A stretch of 64,000 nt of DNA, from assembly GCF_002156875.1 (NCBI RefSeq), contig NZ_NCSY01000002.1, positions 372,001-436,000 on the forward strand. The letters run 5' to 3'. The notes beneath the pieces are model-generated. The model had not been told where the DNA came from and searched no databases. It was given only the letters and a program-made list of their open reading frames with translations. Positions 36,373-45,035 of this stretch are shown piece by piece; within the stretch, counting starts at the first letter, position 1; each line of letters starts with the position of its first letter. Source of the stretch: Bacillus sp. EAC. GTDB lineage: Bacteria; Bacillota; Bacilli; Bacillales; Bacillaceae_G. The position numbers and the translations under genes are program-made.

Positions 36373-36639
36373 ATGAGGGTATTTTTAGTATTTCTACTAT
36401 TATTTGTATTAACGGTGGGATTGATCATAGGTATTGACTATTTAGAAGGTGCAAGTTCGCAAGAAATCATCGGTAACTTTCTCGGCAGTAAAACTGAATT
36501 AGTTGGTGAAGATTATGTGTTAATCTTCCTTTTCACCGTACCATTTGGAGTAGCAAAATTCGTTTTAAACTATTTAGAAAACATAAAGAAGAAAAGAAAC
36601 CAACAACAAGATCAAGGTCAAAATATAGCGGAGCAATAA
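36373..36639 (+). CDS. Small membrane protein of unknown function
   Basis: An 88-residue protein with a hydrophobic N-terminal segment (VFLVFLLLFVLTVGLIIGI), a polar stretch of about 25 residues (about 24-48), a second hydrophobic segment (VLIFLFTVPFGVAKFVL) and a charged, Gln-rich tail (KKKRNQQQDQGQN). ATG 36373 follows AGGTGAGG. I do not recognise the family. A shared bidirectional terminator separates it from the germination operon. Confidence 0.6.
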   Translation: MRVFLVFLLLFVLTVGLIIGIDYLEGASSQEIIGNFLGSKTELVGEDYVLIFLFTVPFGVAKFVLNYLENIKKKRNQQQDQGQNIAEQ

Positions 36640-36649
36640 TCTTTTAAAT

Positions 36650-36687
36650 GAAAAAAGCAGCTTAGATTGTCTAAGCCGCTTTTTCTT
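36650..36687. terminator. Bidirectional terminator
   Basis: AAAGCAGCTTAGA...TCTAAGCCGCTTTTT dyad between convergent genes; T-tracts on both sides. Confidence 0.85.
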
Positions 36688-37783
36688 TTCCACTCACTTT
36701 TTTCTGAATGATCGCAATAATTAACAGTGCTATCGGGATAATCATTTGTAGTGGAATGTGCAAATAAAATGGCACAAAATCTAACCCTTCTTTATAATGC
36801 TCTAAATAGTTAGGAGCCATCCACACAGAAATAAGTACAATAATAACTCCTATTGGATAGGTTAGTGTATCACTTTTCTTTATACCAAATAAATCACCCG
36901 CTCCATGTACTGCACAAAAGAAAAAGACAGAAATTTTAATAAATCCACCTAATACCATTACGATTACAATAAGCGAATCAAGTCGTTGAATAAAATTGGC
37001 AATATTAATATAACTAACTGCTGTTAAAATGGGGTAACTTGCTCTCTCTAATACATCTACCCCTAATATTGATATGTTGACGACTGTTAGTGTTGTTAGT
37101 GTTAACCCTGCAAATATCATAGCTGGAAGTCCCACTTTCATGGCATATTCCTTCTTTTTTAAATGAGGCATTAACATTGCTAATGTGATAATCTCTCCAA
37201 AAGGAAATGTAACCGTTAAAGGAAATGCCGCTTTAAATACAGGCAACCATCCACTTTCTAAAGTGGGCCTTAAATTGTCTATTTTAATGAGCTTCGCTAT
37301 AACTTCAAATCCAATAACAGTAATAATGATAAACATAATCATATAAAATGAGAATTCATTTACCCTTGCAAATACTTCGAATCCTTTGTATATCGCATAC
37401 ATCACTAAAAATATCATTAAAATTCCAATTGAAATGAGCGAAGTTGAATTATAAAGTGAAATCACTAATAATTCCTCGAAGTCGCGTAAGACACGTCCGC
37501 CGATATAAATAAAGTAGAGTATGTATACAACTGCCATTATTTTCCCAACATATTTCCCTAGAATTTTTTGAACATACTTCGTTAATGGTAAATCAGGAAA
37601 CATTTCAAATAATTTTATGTATACATAGAATAATAAGCATCCACATACTATTGCGACTAATAGACTTAACCATGCATCTTGACGAGAGGCTGTAGCAAGT
37701 GCAATTAATGATGAGCTCCCAATTTCAAATAAATAGATGATACAAAAAAATTGAAAGCCACTTATAGTTAATTTTCGATTCAT
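36671..37783 (-). CDS. gerB: Spore germination permease, GerAB/GerKB family
   Basis: A 370-residue APC-fold integral membrane protein with ten predicted segments, beginning LTISGFQFFCIIYLFEIGSS, typical of endospore germination permeases. It is the B subunit of a GerA-type receptor in the spore inner membrane and binds the small-molecule germinant. Third in the operon after the A and C subunits, 16 bases after the C gene. It ends with a basic tail (KKVSGKEK) that overlaps the shared terminator. The germinant is unknown. Transcription is expected in the forespore under sigma-G, but I could not point to a clear promoter. Confidence 0.88.
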   Translation of the reverse strand: MNRKLTISGFQFFCIIYLFEIGSSSLIALATASRQDAWLSLLVAIVCGCLLFYVYIKLFEMFPDLPLTKYVQKILGKYVGKIMAVVYILYFIYIGGRVLRDFEELLVISLYNSTSLISIGILMIFLVMYAIYKGFEVFARVNEFSFYMIMFIIITVIGFEVIAKLIKIDNLRPTLESGWLPVFKAAFPLTVTFPFGEIITLAMLMPHLKKKEYAMKVGLPAMIFAGLTLTTLTVVNISILGVDVLERASYPILTAVSYINIANFIQRLDSLIVIVMVLGGFIKISVFFFCAVHGAGDLFGIKKSDTLTYPIGVIIVLISVWMAPNYLEHYKEGLDFVPFYLHIPLQMIIPIALLIIAIIQKKVSGKEKAA

Positions 37784-37799
37784 ATTATTACCTTCTCTT

Positions 37800-38987
37800 C
37801 TAATATGGATAGGCTTTCTTTCTCATACCTACATTACTAATTTGAATATCCACGTCTACTTTAACTTTAGCTTTTCTAAATACTTCTCCCCAATTTTTTT
37901 GATATTTTTTAAATGCTTTCGGATCTGATAGATGTAATTTCTCTCCAAATCCAAAGCTATCCCCAGCTACTTTTTGAACTTCGGCTATTCCTTGTTCCAT
38001 AAATTGTTTTACTACTTTCTCACTTCCTTTTTCATATTTATTTAATGTTTTTGCTTTATCAAAATTGTCGTTACAAAGCACTTCATCAATATGTCCAATT
38101 GATTTTATTTTAATATGAATCATCGGTATGCCTTTTTTCATTTTTACTTCTGTTTTCGTTTTGACACGAGTTAACTCCATCGAATCATACGTTCCTTTTT
38201 TACATTGTACTTGAACATTTGTTTCCTTTATTAAATTATCAATGAATTGCACTGACCTCGACGGTGGTCCATCTAACCATCCGACTAGCTTTCCTTTATC
38301 AAAAAGACCAAGTCCGTTTATTACGTTATACGTTGATTTTACTTCATCAAAATTAGCAAGGGATTCTGATGTCGCTGATTCTCTCGCAAGAGTAACTCCA
38401 TTTATTACTGGTTCTCTTCCTTTACTAGAAAGTGCAGCAATTACTTCACGCATTTGCGTTTCATGATTCTCTCCTAAAAGATTTGAAGTGTTTTGAATTT
38501 TACCAACGATCGATTTTGCTGGAAGTTTATCAAGTGGTGGTAAGTTATTCATTACACGATAGACACTATCTTCCCTTGCGATAATAACTGGAATATTTAC
38601 ACGTATTTTTGAATCACGTTCAAATACATCAAAAATATAGTTTAATGATTTTTCTTTTGCTAATTTTTCTCCAATTACAACTAATGCCACATGAGAGTAA
38701 ATATTTGGTCGTGAAATTCTTTTAGTAACAAGTCTAGCTGCCTCTGATATTGTTCTCCCTTTTTCAACCAGTGCAATAATAGGGATTCCTTGTGCACCTC
38801 CCATTTGTGTTGCTATTGCACTTGGATTGATCAGTTGAACGATCATCTCATACTTTTTTTCCTTTGGTAAGTAATCGATCCCCATCGCAACGACTATAGA
38901 CAATCCATTTAACTCTCTATAATTCGAACAGCCACTTACTAATAAGCACATGATAAACATAGAAACAATAAGTTTTCTTTTCATCAT
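37800..38987 (-). CDS. gerC: Spore germination lipoprotein, Ger(x)C family
   Basis: A 395-residue lipoprotein, the C subunit of a GerA-type receptor. The signal and lipobox are KRKLIVSMFIMCLLVSGCSN, with the lipidated cysteine near residue 20. The family blocks VAMGIDYLPKEKKYEM, GRTISEAARLVTKRISR and HVALVVIGEKLA follow, and the C-terminal third has the conserved FGFGEKLH stretch. The ATG follows the A-subunit stop codon directly (TAAATG), so translation is coupled. The gene order A-C-B is common. No damage is seen. Confidence 0.9.
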   Translation of the reverse strand: MMKRKLIVSMFIMCLLVSGCSNYRELNGLSIVVAMGIDYLPKEKKYEMIVQLINPSAIATQMGGAQGIPIIALVEKGRTISEAARLVTKRISRPNIYSHVALVVIGEKLAKEKSLNYIFDVFERDSKIRVNIPVIIAREDSVYRVMNNLPPLDKLPAKSIVGKIQNTSNLLGENHETQMREVIAALSSKGREPVINGVTLARESATSESLANFDEVKSTYNVINGLGLFDKGKLVGWLDGPPSRSVQFIDNLIKETNVQVQCKKGTYDSMELTRVKTKTEVKMKKGIPMIHIKIKSIGHIDEVLCNDNFDKAKTLNKYEKGSEKVVKQFMEQGIAEVQKVAGDSFGFGEKLHLSDPKAFKKYQKNWGEVFRKAKVKVDVDIQISNVGMRKKAYPY

Positions 38988-40511
38988 TTATTCACCACTG
39001 CTCTGTTCTTCGACAGTTTTCGTATTGCCTTGAGTAGGAACAACTAGAATAGCGTCTTTTTGACTTTTTATGCGAAATGGTGCGAATGGTGCAAAGTATG
39101 GTTCACCGAAAGAACGAAGACTACACATATGGATTAAAATAATCATCCCACCAATCAATATGCCAAATAAACCAATATATGCTCCAGCTAATAATAGAAT
39201 AAATCGTAATATCCTAGCTGCAATGGACATGTTGTAATATGGAATTGTGAAACTAGCGATCGCTGTAATCGATACGATAATTACCATCGATGCAGACACA
39301 AAACCCGCCTGTACGGCTGCTTGCCCAAGTATCAAAGCTCCAACAATTGAAAGTGCTTGCCCGACTGCTCTTGGCATTCGAATACCAGCTTCTCGTAATA
39401 CTTCAAAGACGAGTTCCATACCCATTGCTTCGACGATTGCCGGCAACGGAACACCTTCACGTTGTGCAGCTAGACTTACTAATAGTACAGTTGGAATAAC
39501 CGCTTGATGAAATGAAGTAATTGCAATAAATATAGCCGGGGCAAATAAAGCAACCCAAAAAGACAAATAACGTAGCATTCTTAAAAAGGTTCCAATGTAC
39601 GAATTCTGATAATAGTCCTCTGGAGACTGAAAAAACTGAGTAAATGTAGCCGGTAAAATTAAAACGAAGGGAGTTCCTGCCGTAAATATAGCAACTCTTC
39701 CCTCTAGTAAATTTCCAACAACTGCATCTGGCCGTTCTGTATGTACTATCGTTGGGAAAATAGTTTTTTGATCATTTTGGATATAATTTTCGATATAGCT
39801 TGATTCTAAAATTCCATCTACATTAATTGCATCTAATCGGTGCTTTACTTCTTGTAATAAATTCTCATCTACAACACCTTTAATATACATAATTTCAATA
39901 TCAGTTCTTGTTATTTCTCCAATTTTCATGGATTCGATACGTAATGCAGGGTGCTGAATTCGATTTCGAATGAGAGAGGTATTTGTACGCAAACTCTCTG
40001 TGAAGCTATCTTTTGGTCCCCTGATCACTGTCTGAGTCGAAGGTTCCGAGATACTTCTAGACTGGACCATTTTTGTACAAGCTACTAAAAAGTTCGTATC
40101 TTGATCTAGAAGAATTACCGTATCACCTAGGAGTAATCCCGATAAAAGATTGGTATAGCTTGATTGAGATTTTAAACTAGAAACAGAGATAATACCTTTT
40201 AATCCATTTTCTAAATCTGTTAAAGATAAGGTAGTATCCTTTTCAAAATTAATCCCAACAATCTTTTCAATAATCCCTTCATTTACCAATTTTTCATCTG
40301 AAATGCCATCAATATGGATAACTGCAAAAGAATGCTGTAGCCCTTCACCTAGTGCTTCATGCCGGATGATTAGATCAGAGCTATCTCCAAAATCATCTTT
40401 AATTCGTTTTATATTTTCTAATATATCCTTACTTAAAGAACGAGAAATATCATTTTGAAAAGGAATTTTCCTATTTGTTACAGCACTATTCGTTTCTTTA
40501 TAATTAAACAC
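38988..40511 (-). CDS. gerA: Spore germination receptor subunit A, GerAA family
   Basis: A 507-residue protein. Residues 1-280 form the soluble N-terminal region (KDFG-type blocks; REALGEG-like RHEALGEGLQHSFAVIHIDG; VIRGPKDSFTESLRTNTSLIR), followed by about five membrane segments, and a short tail. The proline-rich loop FLILP-type segment appears as FVLILPATFTQFFQSPEDYY. It forms the A subunit of the germinant receptor with the B and C proteins encoded after it. Start is GTG; GGTGGTAGGAA lies just upstream with tight spacing. Whole operon intact, so a working receptor is expected. Confidence 0.9.
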   Translation of the reverse strand: MFNYKETNSAVTNRKIPFQNDISRSLSKDILENIKRIKDDFGDSSDLIIRHEALGEGLQHSFAVIHIDGISDEKLVNEGIIEKIVGINFEKDTTLSLTDLENGLKGIISVSSLKSQSSYTNLLSGLLLGDTVILLDQDTNFLVACTKMVQSRSISEPSTQTVIRGPKDSFTESLRTNTSLIRNRIQHPALRIESMKIGEITRTDIEIMYIKGVVDENLLQEVKHRLDAINVDGILESSYIENYIQNDQKTIFPTIVHTERPDAVVGNLLEGRVAIFTAGTPFVLILPATFTQFFQSPEDYYQNSYIGTFLRMLRYLSFWVALFAPAIFIAITSFHQAVIPTVLLVSLAAQREGVPLPAIVEAMGMELVFEVLREAGIRMPRAVGQALSIVGALILGQAAVQAGFVSASMVIIVSITAIASFTIPYYNMSIAARILRFILLLAGAYIGLFGILIGGMIILIHMCSLRSFGEPYFAPFAPFRIKSQKDAILVVPTQGNTKTVEEQSSGE

Positions 40512-40618
40512 TTCCTACCACCGCCCGATTTTCATGGCTTACTATTATTATACTTTTACCAAATTCTCTCATTTAATGTATTGTTTTCTTAAAAAGGTGC
40601 GATAAATGCGGATAACAA

Positions 40619-40667
40619 TACAAAAAAACTCTGTAACAGTTGTTAAGCTGCAACAGAGTTTTTTATT
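40619..40667 (-). terminator. Terminator after the UDP-glucose dehydrogenase gene
   Basis: In minus-strand reading AACTCTGT, an 18-base inner part with weaker pairing, ACAGAGTT and TTTTT. It ends the gtaB-ugd unit ahead of the germination operon. Confidence 0.75.
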
Positions 40668-40682
40668 GGTTTAGTTCTTTTC

Positions 40683-40745
40683 AAAAAGGCTTATCGCCCG
40701 CCCTACGGAAAGCGAGCATCCTGTAGCGGAACCCACTAAGCCTTT
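40683..40745 (+). repeat. Dispersed intergenic repeat, short copy 3
   Basis: GCCCGCCCTACGGAAAGCGAGC followed by ATCCTGTAGCGGAA matches the right-hand end of the repeat at 25648-25837. It is bounded by a 9-bp inverted repeat AAAGGCTTA (40685-40693) / TAAGCCTTT (40737-40745), so this fragment itself folds as a hairpin. The left two thirds of the unit are missing. Confidence 0.7.
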
Positions 40746-40785
40746 ATTAATTAGAAACAATGTTTCCGAATATAGCTTTTTATTT

Positions 40786-42120
40786 TTAATGTGATAATTG
40801 TAAAATAGGATTAATTGTTTTCCTACCGATGGAGTAGTAATGAATAGAGGTCTGACAGATTCGGTCTAGACTATAACAATTTCGTCCATCAAATACGATT
40901 GGCCTTTTCATATATTGTTCATATATAGCAACATTAGCATGAACAATTTCATCCCATTCGGTCAGTATTAATGCAGCATCCTTCTCATTTATCGCATCTT
41001 TTAAATTAGTTGTGTAATTGATTAAATTACCAAACTCATTAAATAACTCAGGTAAGGCAATTGGGTCATATGCTGTTATGTTTACGCCTTCCTTTAATAA
41101 TTGCTGAATCAAAAGTATAGAAGGCGCATGGCGCAGATCGTTTGTATTCGGTTTAAAACTTGCTCCTAAAATCGCTATCTTTTTATCTTTCAGTTGTCCT
41201 ATATTATTTGTGACTAAATCAAATAGTTTCATCTGTTGTTTCTCGTTTATCTCTATTACTGATTTTAGTAACTTTAGTTCAAGTCCCCGCAATTCTGATT
41301 CTTTTACTAAGGCAGTTGTATCTTTTGGAAAACAAGATCCTCCGAACCCAATACCAGCTTTTAGAAATTGAGAACCAATCCGATGGTCAAGTCCCATTCC
41401 TAAAGCTACTTGCTCAATATCAGCATCAACCTTTTCACAGATCATCGATATCTCATTTATAAAGCTAATTTTGGTTGCTAGGAAAGCGTTAGAAGCATAT
41501 TTGACCATTTCTGCACTACGCACATTTGTTATAAAGATTGGGATATTAAATGGTTTGTATAAGTCTTGAAGTAATAGTGTTGCGTTTAGACTATCTGACC
41601 CGATTACGATTCGATCGCCATTAAAAATATCATATAATGCGGAGCCTTCTCTTAAAAATTCCGGATTCGAAACAACTTCAATACAAATATGTGGCTTTGC
41701 GTATTCTACCATCATTTGTTTAATCATTTCATTTGTTCCAACCGGAACGGTACTTTTAATAACGACGACAATATCACTTTCAATACAAATAGCTATATCC
41801 CTTGCAACTTCCTTTAAATAAATTAAATTTGCTGTTCCATCCTGCATCTCAGGCGTACCAACTGCAATAAAAATTAAATCAGCGTTTCGATATGCTTCTT
41901 CATAATCTGTTGTAAAATCAATTCGCCCTAAATTAATATTTTCTAAGAGAGATTCTTGTAATCCTGGTTCGTATATTGGACTGATACCTTTTTGAAGTAA
42001 ACTTATTTTTTCTTTATCAATATCAACACACGTAACTTTATGACCGATTGTTGCAAATGAAATGCCTGTAGAAAGACCAACAAACCCAGTACCAGCAACA
42101 ACAATTCGCTTCATATCCAT
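40786..42120 (-). CDS. ugd: UDP-glucose 6-dehydrogenase
   Basis: A 444-residue NAD-dependent enzyme that oxidises UDP-glucose to UDP-glucuronate. The N-terminal Rossmann start is RIVVAGTGFVGLSTGISF; VGTPEMQDGTANL and VIKSTVPVGT follow, and the catalytic cysteine lies in GFGGSCFPKDTTAL (near residue 260). The C-terminal domain begins with ILGASFKPNTNDLRHAPS. All key residues are present. It is the second gene after a gtaB paralogue (14-base gap), so the pair turns glucose-1-phosphate into UDP-glucuronate, a donor for teichuronic acid or acidic capsule. Confidence 0.93.
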   Translation of the reverse strand: MDMKRIVVAGTGFVGLSTGISFATIGHKVTCVDIDKEKISLLQKGISPIYEPGLQESLLENINLGRIDFTTDYEEAYRNADLIFIAVGTPEMQDGTANLIYLKEVARDIAICIESDIVVVIKSTVPVGTNEMIKQMMVEYAKPHICIEVVSNPEFLREGSALYDIFNGDRIVIGSDSLNATLLLQDLYKPFNIPIFITNVRSAEMVKYASNAFLATKISFINEISMICEKVDADIEQVALGMGLDHRIGSQFLKAGIGFGGSCFPKDTTALVKESELRGLELKLLKSVIEINEKQQMKLFDLVTNNIGQLKDKKIAILGASFKPNTNDLRHAPSILLIQQLLKEGVNITAYDPIALPELFNEFGNLINYTTNLKDAINEKDAALILTEWDEIVHANVAIYEQYMKRPIVFDGRNCYSLDRICQTSIHYYSIGRKTINPILQLSH

Positions 42121-42134
42121 CCCATCCTAAACAA

Positions 42135-43031
42135 TTAATCCGCTCGGAGATTATTCTCATGTTTCTCATATTGAATAATCTCTTCAAGATATTGCATTAA
42201 ATTAAATCGAATATCCTCTTTTTCAATAGCAAACTTGATTGATGCCTTTAACCATCCCAATGGATCGCCAACATCATATCGATTCCCTTCAAACTTATAA
42301 GCATATAAATTTCTCTTATTATTTAATTCTGCCAATGCATCAGTAAGCTGTAATTCACCGTTTATACCGAATGGTGTCACTTCAAGCAAATCAAATATAT
42401 CTGGTGTTAATATATACCTGCCCATAATCGCTAAATTAGATATTACTGAGCCCTTTGGTGGTTTCTCAATTAATTTTTTAATTTCACTCAAATCATCTAA
42501 TTCGTTTACACATTCTATTATTCCATACCTACTTACATCTTCATTTGGAACATGCATTACACCGATGACAGGTGATAAAACCTTTTCATATTGCTGAATT
42601 AGTTGATAAGTACACGGAACATTTCCAGTTGTCACATCATCCCCAAGTAAAACTGCAAATGGTTCATCTCCAATAAACTTTTTAGCACAAAGTATGGCAT
42701 GACCTAAGCCTTTTGGTTCTTTTTGTCGTAAATAATGTAAATCGGCAATCGAAGAAGTTTGGACAACTTGTTCAAGTAAATCGTATTTTTTATTCTCAAG
42801 TAGACGATGCTCAAGTTCATATGCATAATCAAAATGATCCTCAATTGCGCGTTTGCCTTTTCCAGTAATGATTAAAATCTCTTCAATCCCTGAATTGACT
42901 GCTTCTTCAACTATGTACTGAATTGTTGGTTTGTTGACAATTGGTAACATTTCCTTTGGCATTGCCTTTGTTGCAGGTAAAAAGCGTGTACCTAGTCCAG
43001 CAGCTGGTATAATGGCCTTTCTTACCTTCAT
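42135..43031 (-). CDS. gtaB: UTP-glucose-1-phosphate uridylyltransferase (second copy)
   Basis: A 298-residue GalU/GtaB enzyme with the same motifs as the copy at 4693-5577: [42 protein letters not shown] and LLGDDVT. The two proteins agree over most of the N-terminal half and diverge in the C-terminal half. It feeds the UDP-glucose dehydrogenase encoded after it. It is the first gene of this unit, with GAGCGATC-type weak ribosome site around 43038. Either copy could support glucosylation of teichoic acids and phage receptor synthesis. Confidence 0.92.
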   Translation of the reverse strand: MKVRKAIIPAAGLGTRFLPATKAMPKEMLPIVNKPTIQYIVEEAVNSGIEEILIITGKGKRAIEDHFDYAYELEHRLLENKKYDLLEQVVQTSSIADLHYLRQKEPKGLGHAILCAKKFIGDEPFAVLLGDDVTTGNVPCTYQLIQQYEKVLSPVIGVMHVPNEDVSRYGIIECVNELDDLSEIKKLIEKPPKGSVISNLAIMGRYILTPDIFDLLEVTPFGINGELQLTDALAELNNKRNLYAYKFEGNRYDVGDPLGWLKASIKFAIEKEDIRFNLMQYLEEIIQYEKHENNLRAD

Positions 43032-43294
43032 CAGCAGATCGCTCCTCTTTAAAAAATAGATTTACTCCTCTTTCGTGAACTAATATTTCGTAAGTACTTT
43101 AACATATGAACATGCTTTCTTCATCATCCCTCATTTACAATTCATTTAGGGAAACTTTACAAATGTAATTCTCAAAAGAATGACTTATGTTCTCCTTCTC
43201 TATCGTTTCATTGACTACCTTCAAGTTCATTTTAATTTTACAAAACCCAAACATGTTCAATACAAATCCCTCGTCTTTATTAAAAAAAATTTAC

Positions 43295-43331
43295 AAAAAA
43301 AAATCTCAAGCAATCGCTTGAGATTTTTTTA
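43295..43331 (-). terminator. Terminator after mbl
   Basis: In minus-strand reading AAATCTCAAGC-GATT-GCTTGAGATTT then TTTTTT; overlaps the last codons of the mbl gene. Confidence 0.9.
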
Positions 43332-44330
43332 TTTTAAATATCGGCTTGGAATTTTATCAATATTTTCTAACATGATACCAGTACCAATTGCTACACATTG
43401 CATTGGATCTTCTGCAATGAATACAGGAACTTTAAGTTCTTCAGCTAGTAAAGTGTCAATTCCGTGTAAAAGTGCTCCGCCACCTGTTAAGATAACTCCA
43501 CGATCAATAATATCAGCTGATAATTCAGGTGGAGTACGTTCTAATACAGTTTTTGCAGCTTGTACAATTAAGTAAACTGGTTCACTTAATGCTCTTTGAA
43601 TTTCATCAGAATATACAGTTATCGTACGAGGTAATCCCGTTACCATGTCACGACCGCGAATATCGATAGATTCATTTCTAGCTCCTGGGAATACAGTACC
43701 TACTTCAATTTTAATTTGCTCCGCTGTACGCTCACCAATTAATAATTTGTACTCACGTTTGATATAGTTTAAGATCTCCATATCAAACTTGTCCCCTGCC
43801 ATTTTAATTGATGAGGCGGTGACGATATCACCCATAGATAATACAGCAATATCAGTTGTTCCACCGCCAATATCAATTACCATGTTACCACTTGGTTGGA
43901 AAATATCCATTCCAGCTCCAATTGCAGCAACCTTTGGTTCTTCTTCTAAATAAACTTGCTTACCACCGCTTTTTTCAGCAGCTTCACGAATTGCTTTTTG
44001 TTCAACAGACGTAATGTTTGTTGGACAACAGATTAGTATACGCGGCTTTGACATAAAACCTTTAACATCTAATTTATTAATAAAATAACGCAGCATTGCT
44101 TCAGTAATATCAAAATCTGCAATAACCCCGTCTTTTAATGGGCGAATTGCTACGATATTACCAGGTGTACGACCTACCATTCGACTTGCTTCTTCACCTA
44201 CAGCTAATACTTTACCGCTATTACGTTCAATTGCTACTACAGAAGGTTCGTTTAAAACGATTCCCTTACCTTTTACATGTATTAAGACATTGGCAGTACC
44301 AAGATCTATTCCGATATCCTTAGAAAACAT
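43329..44330 (-). CDS. mbl: MreB-like cell-shape actin homologue, Mbl
   Basis: A 333-residue actin-fold protein, the same length as B. subtilis Mbl. Phosphate loops are DIGIDLGTANVLIHVKGKG and IDIGGGTTDIAVLS; TGGGALLHGIDTL is the adenosine motif. It forms short membrane-bound filaments that guide lateral wall synthesis. The ATG at 44330 (FSKDIGIDLG) is chosen because AAGGAGG lies 11 bases upstream and the family starts here; the longer frame from 44363 covers that site. It follows spoIIID, the order known from Bacillus. Confidence 0.93.
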   Translation of the reverse strand: MFSKDIGIDLGTANVLIHVKGKGIVLNEPSVVAIERNSGKVLAVGEEASRMVGRTPGNIVAIRPLKDGVIADFDITEAMLRYFINKLDVKGFMSKPRILICCPTNITSVEQKAIREAAEKSGGKQVYLEEEPKVAAIGAGMDIFQPSGNMVIDIGGGTTDIAVLSMGDIVTASSIKMAGDKFDMEILNYIKREYKLLIGERTAEQIKIEVGTVFPGARNESIDIRGRDMVTGLPRTITVYSDEIQRALSEPVYLIVQAAKTVLERTPPELSADIIDRGVILTGGGALLHGIDTLLAEELKVPVFIAEDPMQCVAIGTGIMLENIDKIPSRYLK

Positions 44331-44486
44331 TTCTTTTGGCTCCTCCTTATTCACTATACTCATGAGCAGTTCCGAATACGTGTTATACCAAAATATAATT
44401 TTACCATAAATGACTGCTTTTAGTAATTAAATTATTGTGAACAGGAGGTTAAATATTTCTAATTTTGTTTTCAAGGCTCAGAATCC

Positions 44487-44756
44487 CTATTTTATTACCT
44501 TTTCAATGTCTTCTTTTTGATACTTTTGTTTTGTTGCTTCTCCACCGCGTAAGTGACGAATTGACTTGTGATAATCCAAAATTTCCTTTACTTCATTTGC
44601 TAAATCCGGATTAATTTCCGGTAGTCGTTCTGTTAAATCCTTGTGTACAGTACTTTTTGACACTCCAAATTCTTTCGCAATTACTCGAACTGTTTTCTTC
44701 GTCTCCACGATATATTTCCCAATCTTGATCGTTCTCTCTTTGATGTAATCGTGCAC
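44487..44756 (-). CDS. spoIIID: Mother-cell sporulation regulator SpoIIID
   Basis: An 89-residue helix-turn-helix regulator that acts in the mother cell together with sigma-E. The sequence HDYIKERTIKIGKYIVETKK and the HTH VRVIAKEFGVSKSTVHKDL are nearly identical to what I recall of B. subtilis SpoIIID; the last 12 residues differ. The real start is GTG 44756 with GAGGAGG six bases upstream. The frame stays open for 43 further codons upstream but these have no counterpart in the family. A sigma-E-like promoter lies at 44925-44953. Confidence 0.93.
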   Translation of the reverse strand: MHDYIKERTIKIGKYIVETKKTVRVIAKEFGVSKSTVHKDLTERLPEINPDLANEVKEILDYHKSIRHLRGGEATKQKYQKEDIEKVIK

Positions 44757-44924
44757 ACTACTCTCCTCCTCGAATTGGATGTGAGAAGCGTGAAATGAGA
44801 CTCGTTTTGACTGACTTAGCTGCTCTTTTTCCTGCTCTGACTGACCTGCTGAGGTACATTTATTTTGACTAGGTAGAAAATCCACGATCCCTCACCTCAA
44901 ACACCTCTTTGATGGGTTTATAAC

Positions 44925-44953
44925 ATTGTATTAGCAAAACCTAATAACTATGC
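44925..44953 (-). promoter_or_regulatory. Sigma-E-type promoter of spoIIID
   Basis: In minus-strand reading -35 GCATAGT (44947-44953), 14 bases, -10 AATACAAT (44925-44932), close to the sigma-E consensus KMATATT / CATACAMT. It would give a leader of about 160 bases before the GTG. Confidence 0.5.
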
Positions 44954-44961
44954 ACAATATT

Positions 44962-45022
44962 CAGAAAAAAACAAGTGCCCAACACATACGGCATATGAAT
45001 CACCGTGTATTGGGCACTTTGT
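44962..45022 (-). terminator. Terminator after spoIIQ
   Basis: In minus-strand reading AAGTGCCCAATACACGGTGA / TATGCCGTATGTGTTGGGCACTT-type long stem followed by GTTTTTTTC. Confidence 0.88.
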
Positions 45023-45035
45023 GAATTACTATTTA

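Noticed and set aside
40512-40618. Sigma-G promoter for the germination operon
   Set aside because: TATAATAATA-like sequence is present, but no -35 with correct spacing to the sigma-G pattern could be defended.
43180-43575. 131-codon plus-strand frame near mbl
   Set aside because: It crosses the mbl terminator and the 3' end of mbl; composition is not protein-like and there is no ribosome site.
44757-44885. 43-codon N-terminal extension of SpoIIID
   Set aside because: The family starts at the GTG at 44756, which has a strong ribosome site; the extension has no counterpart.
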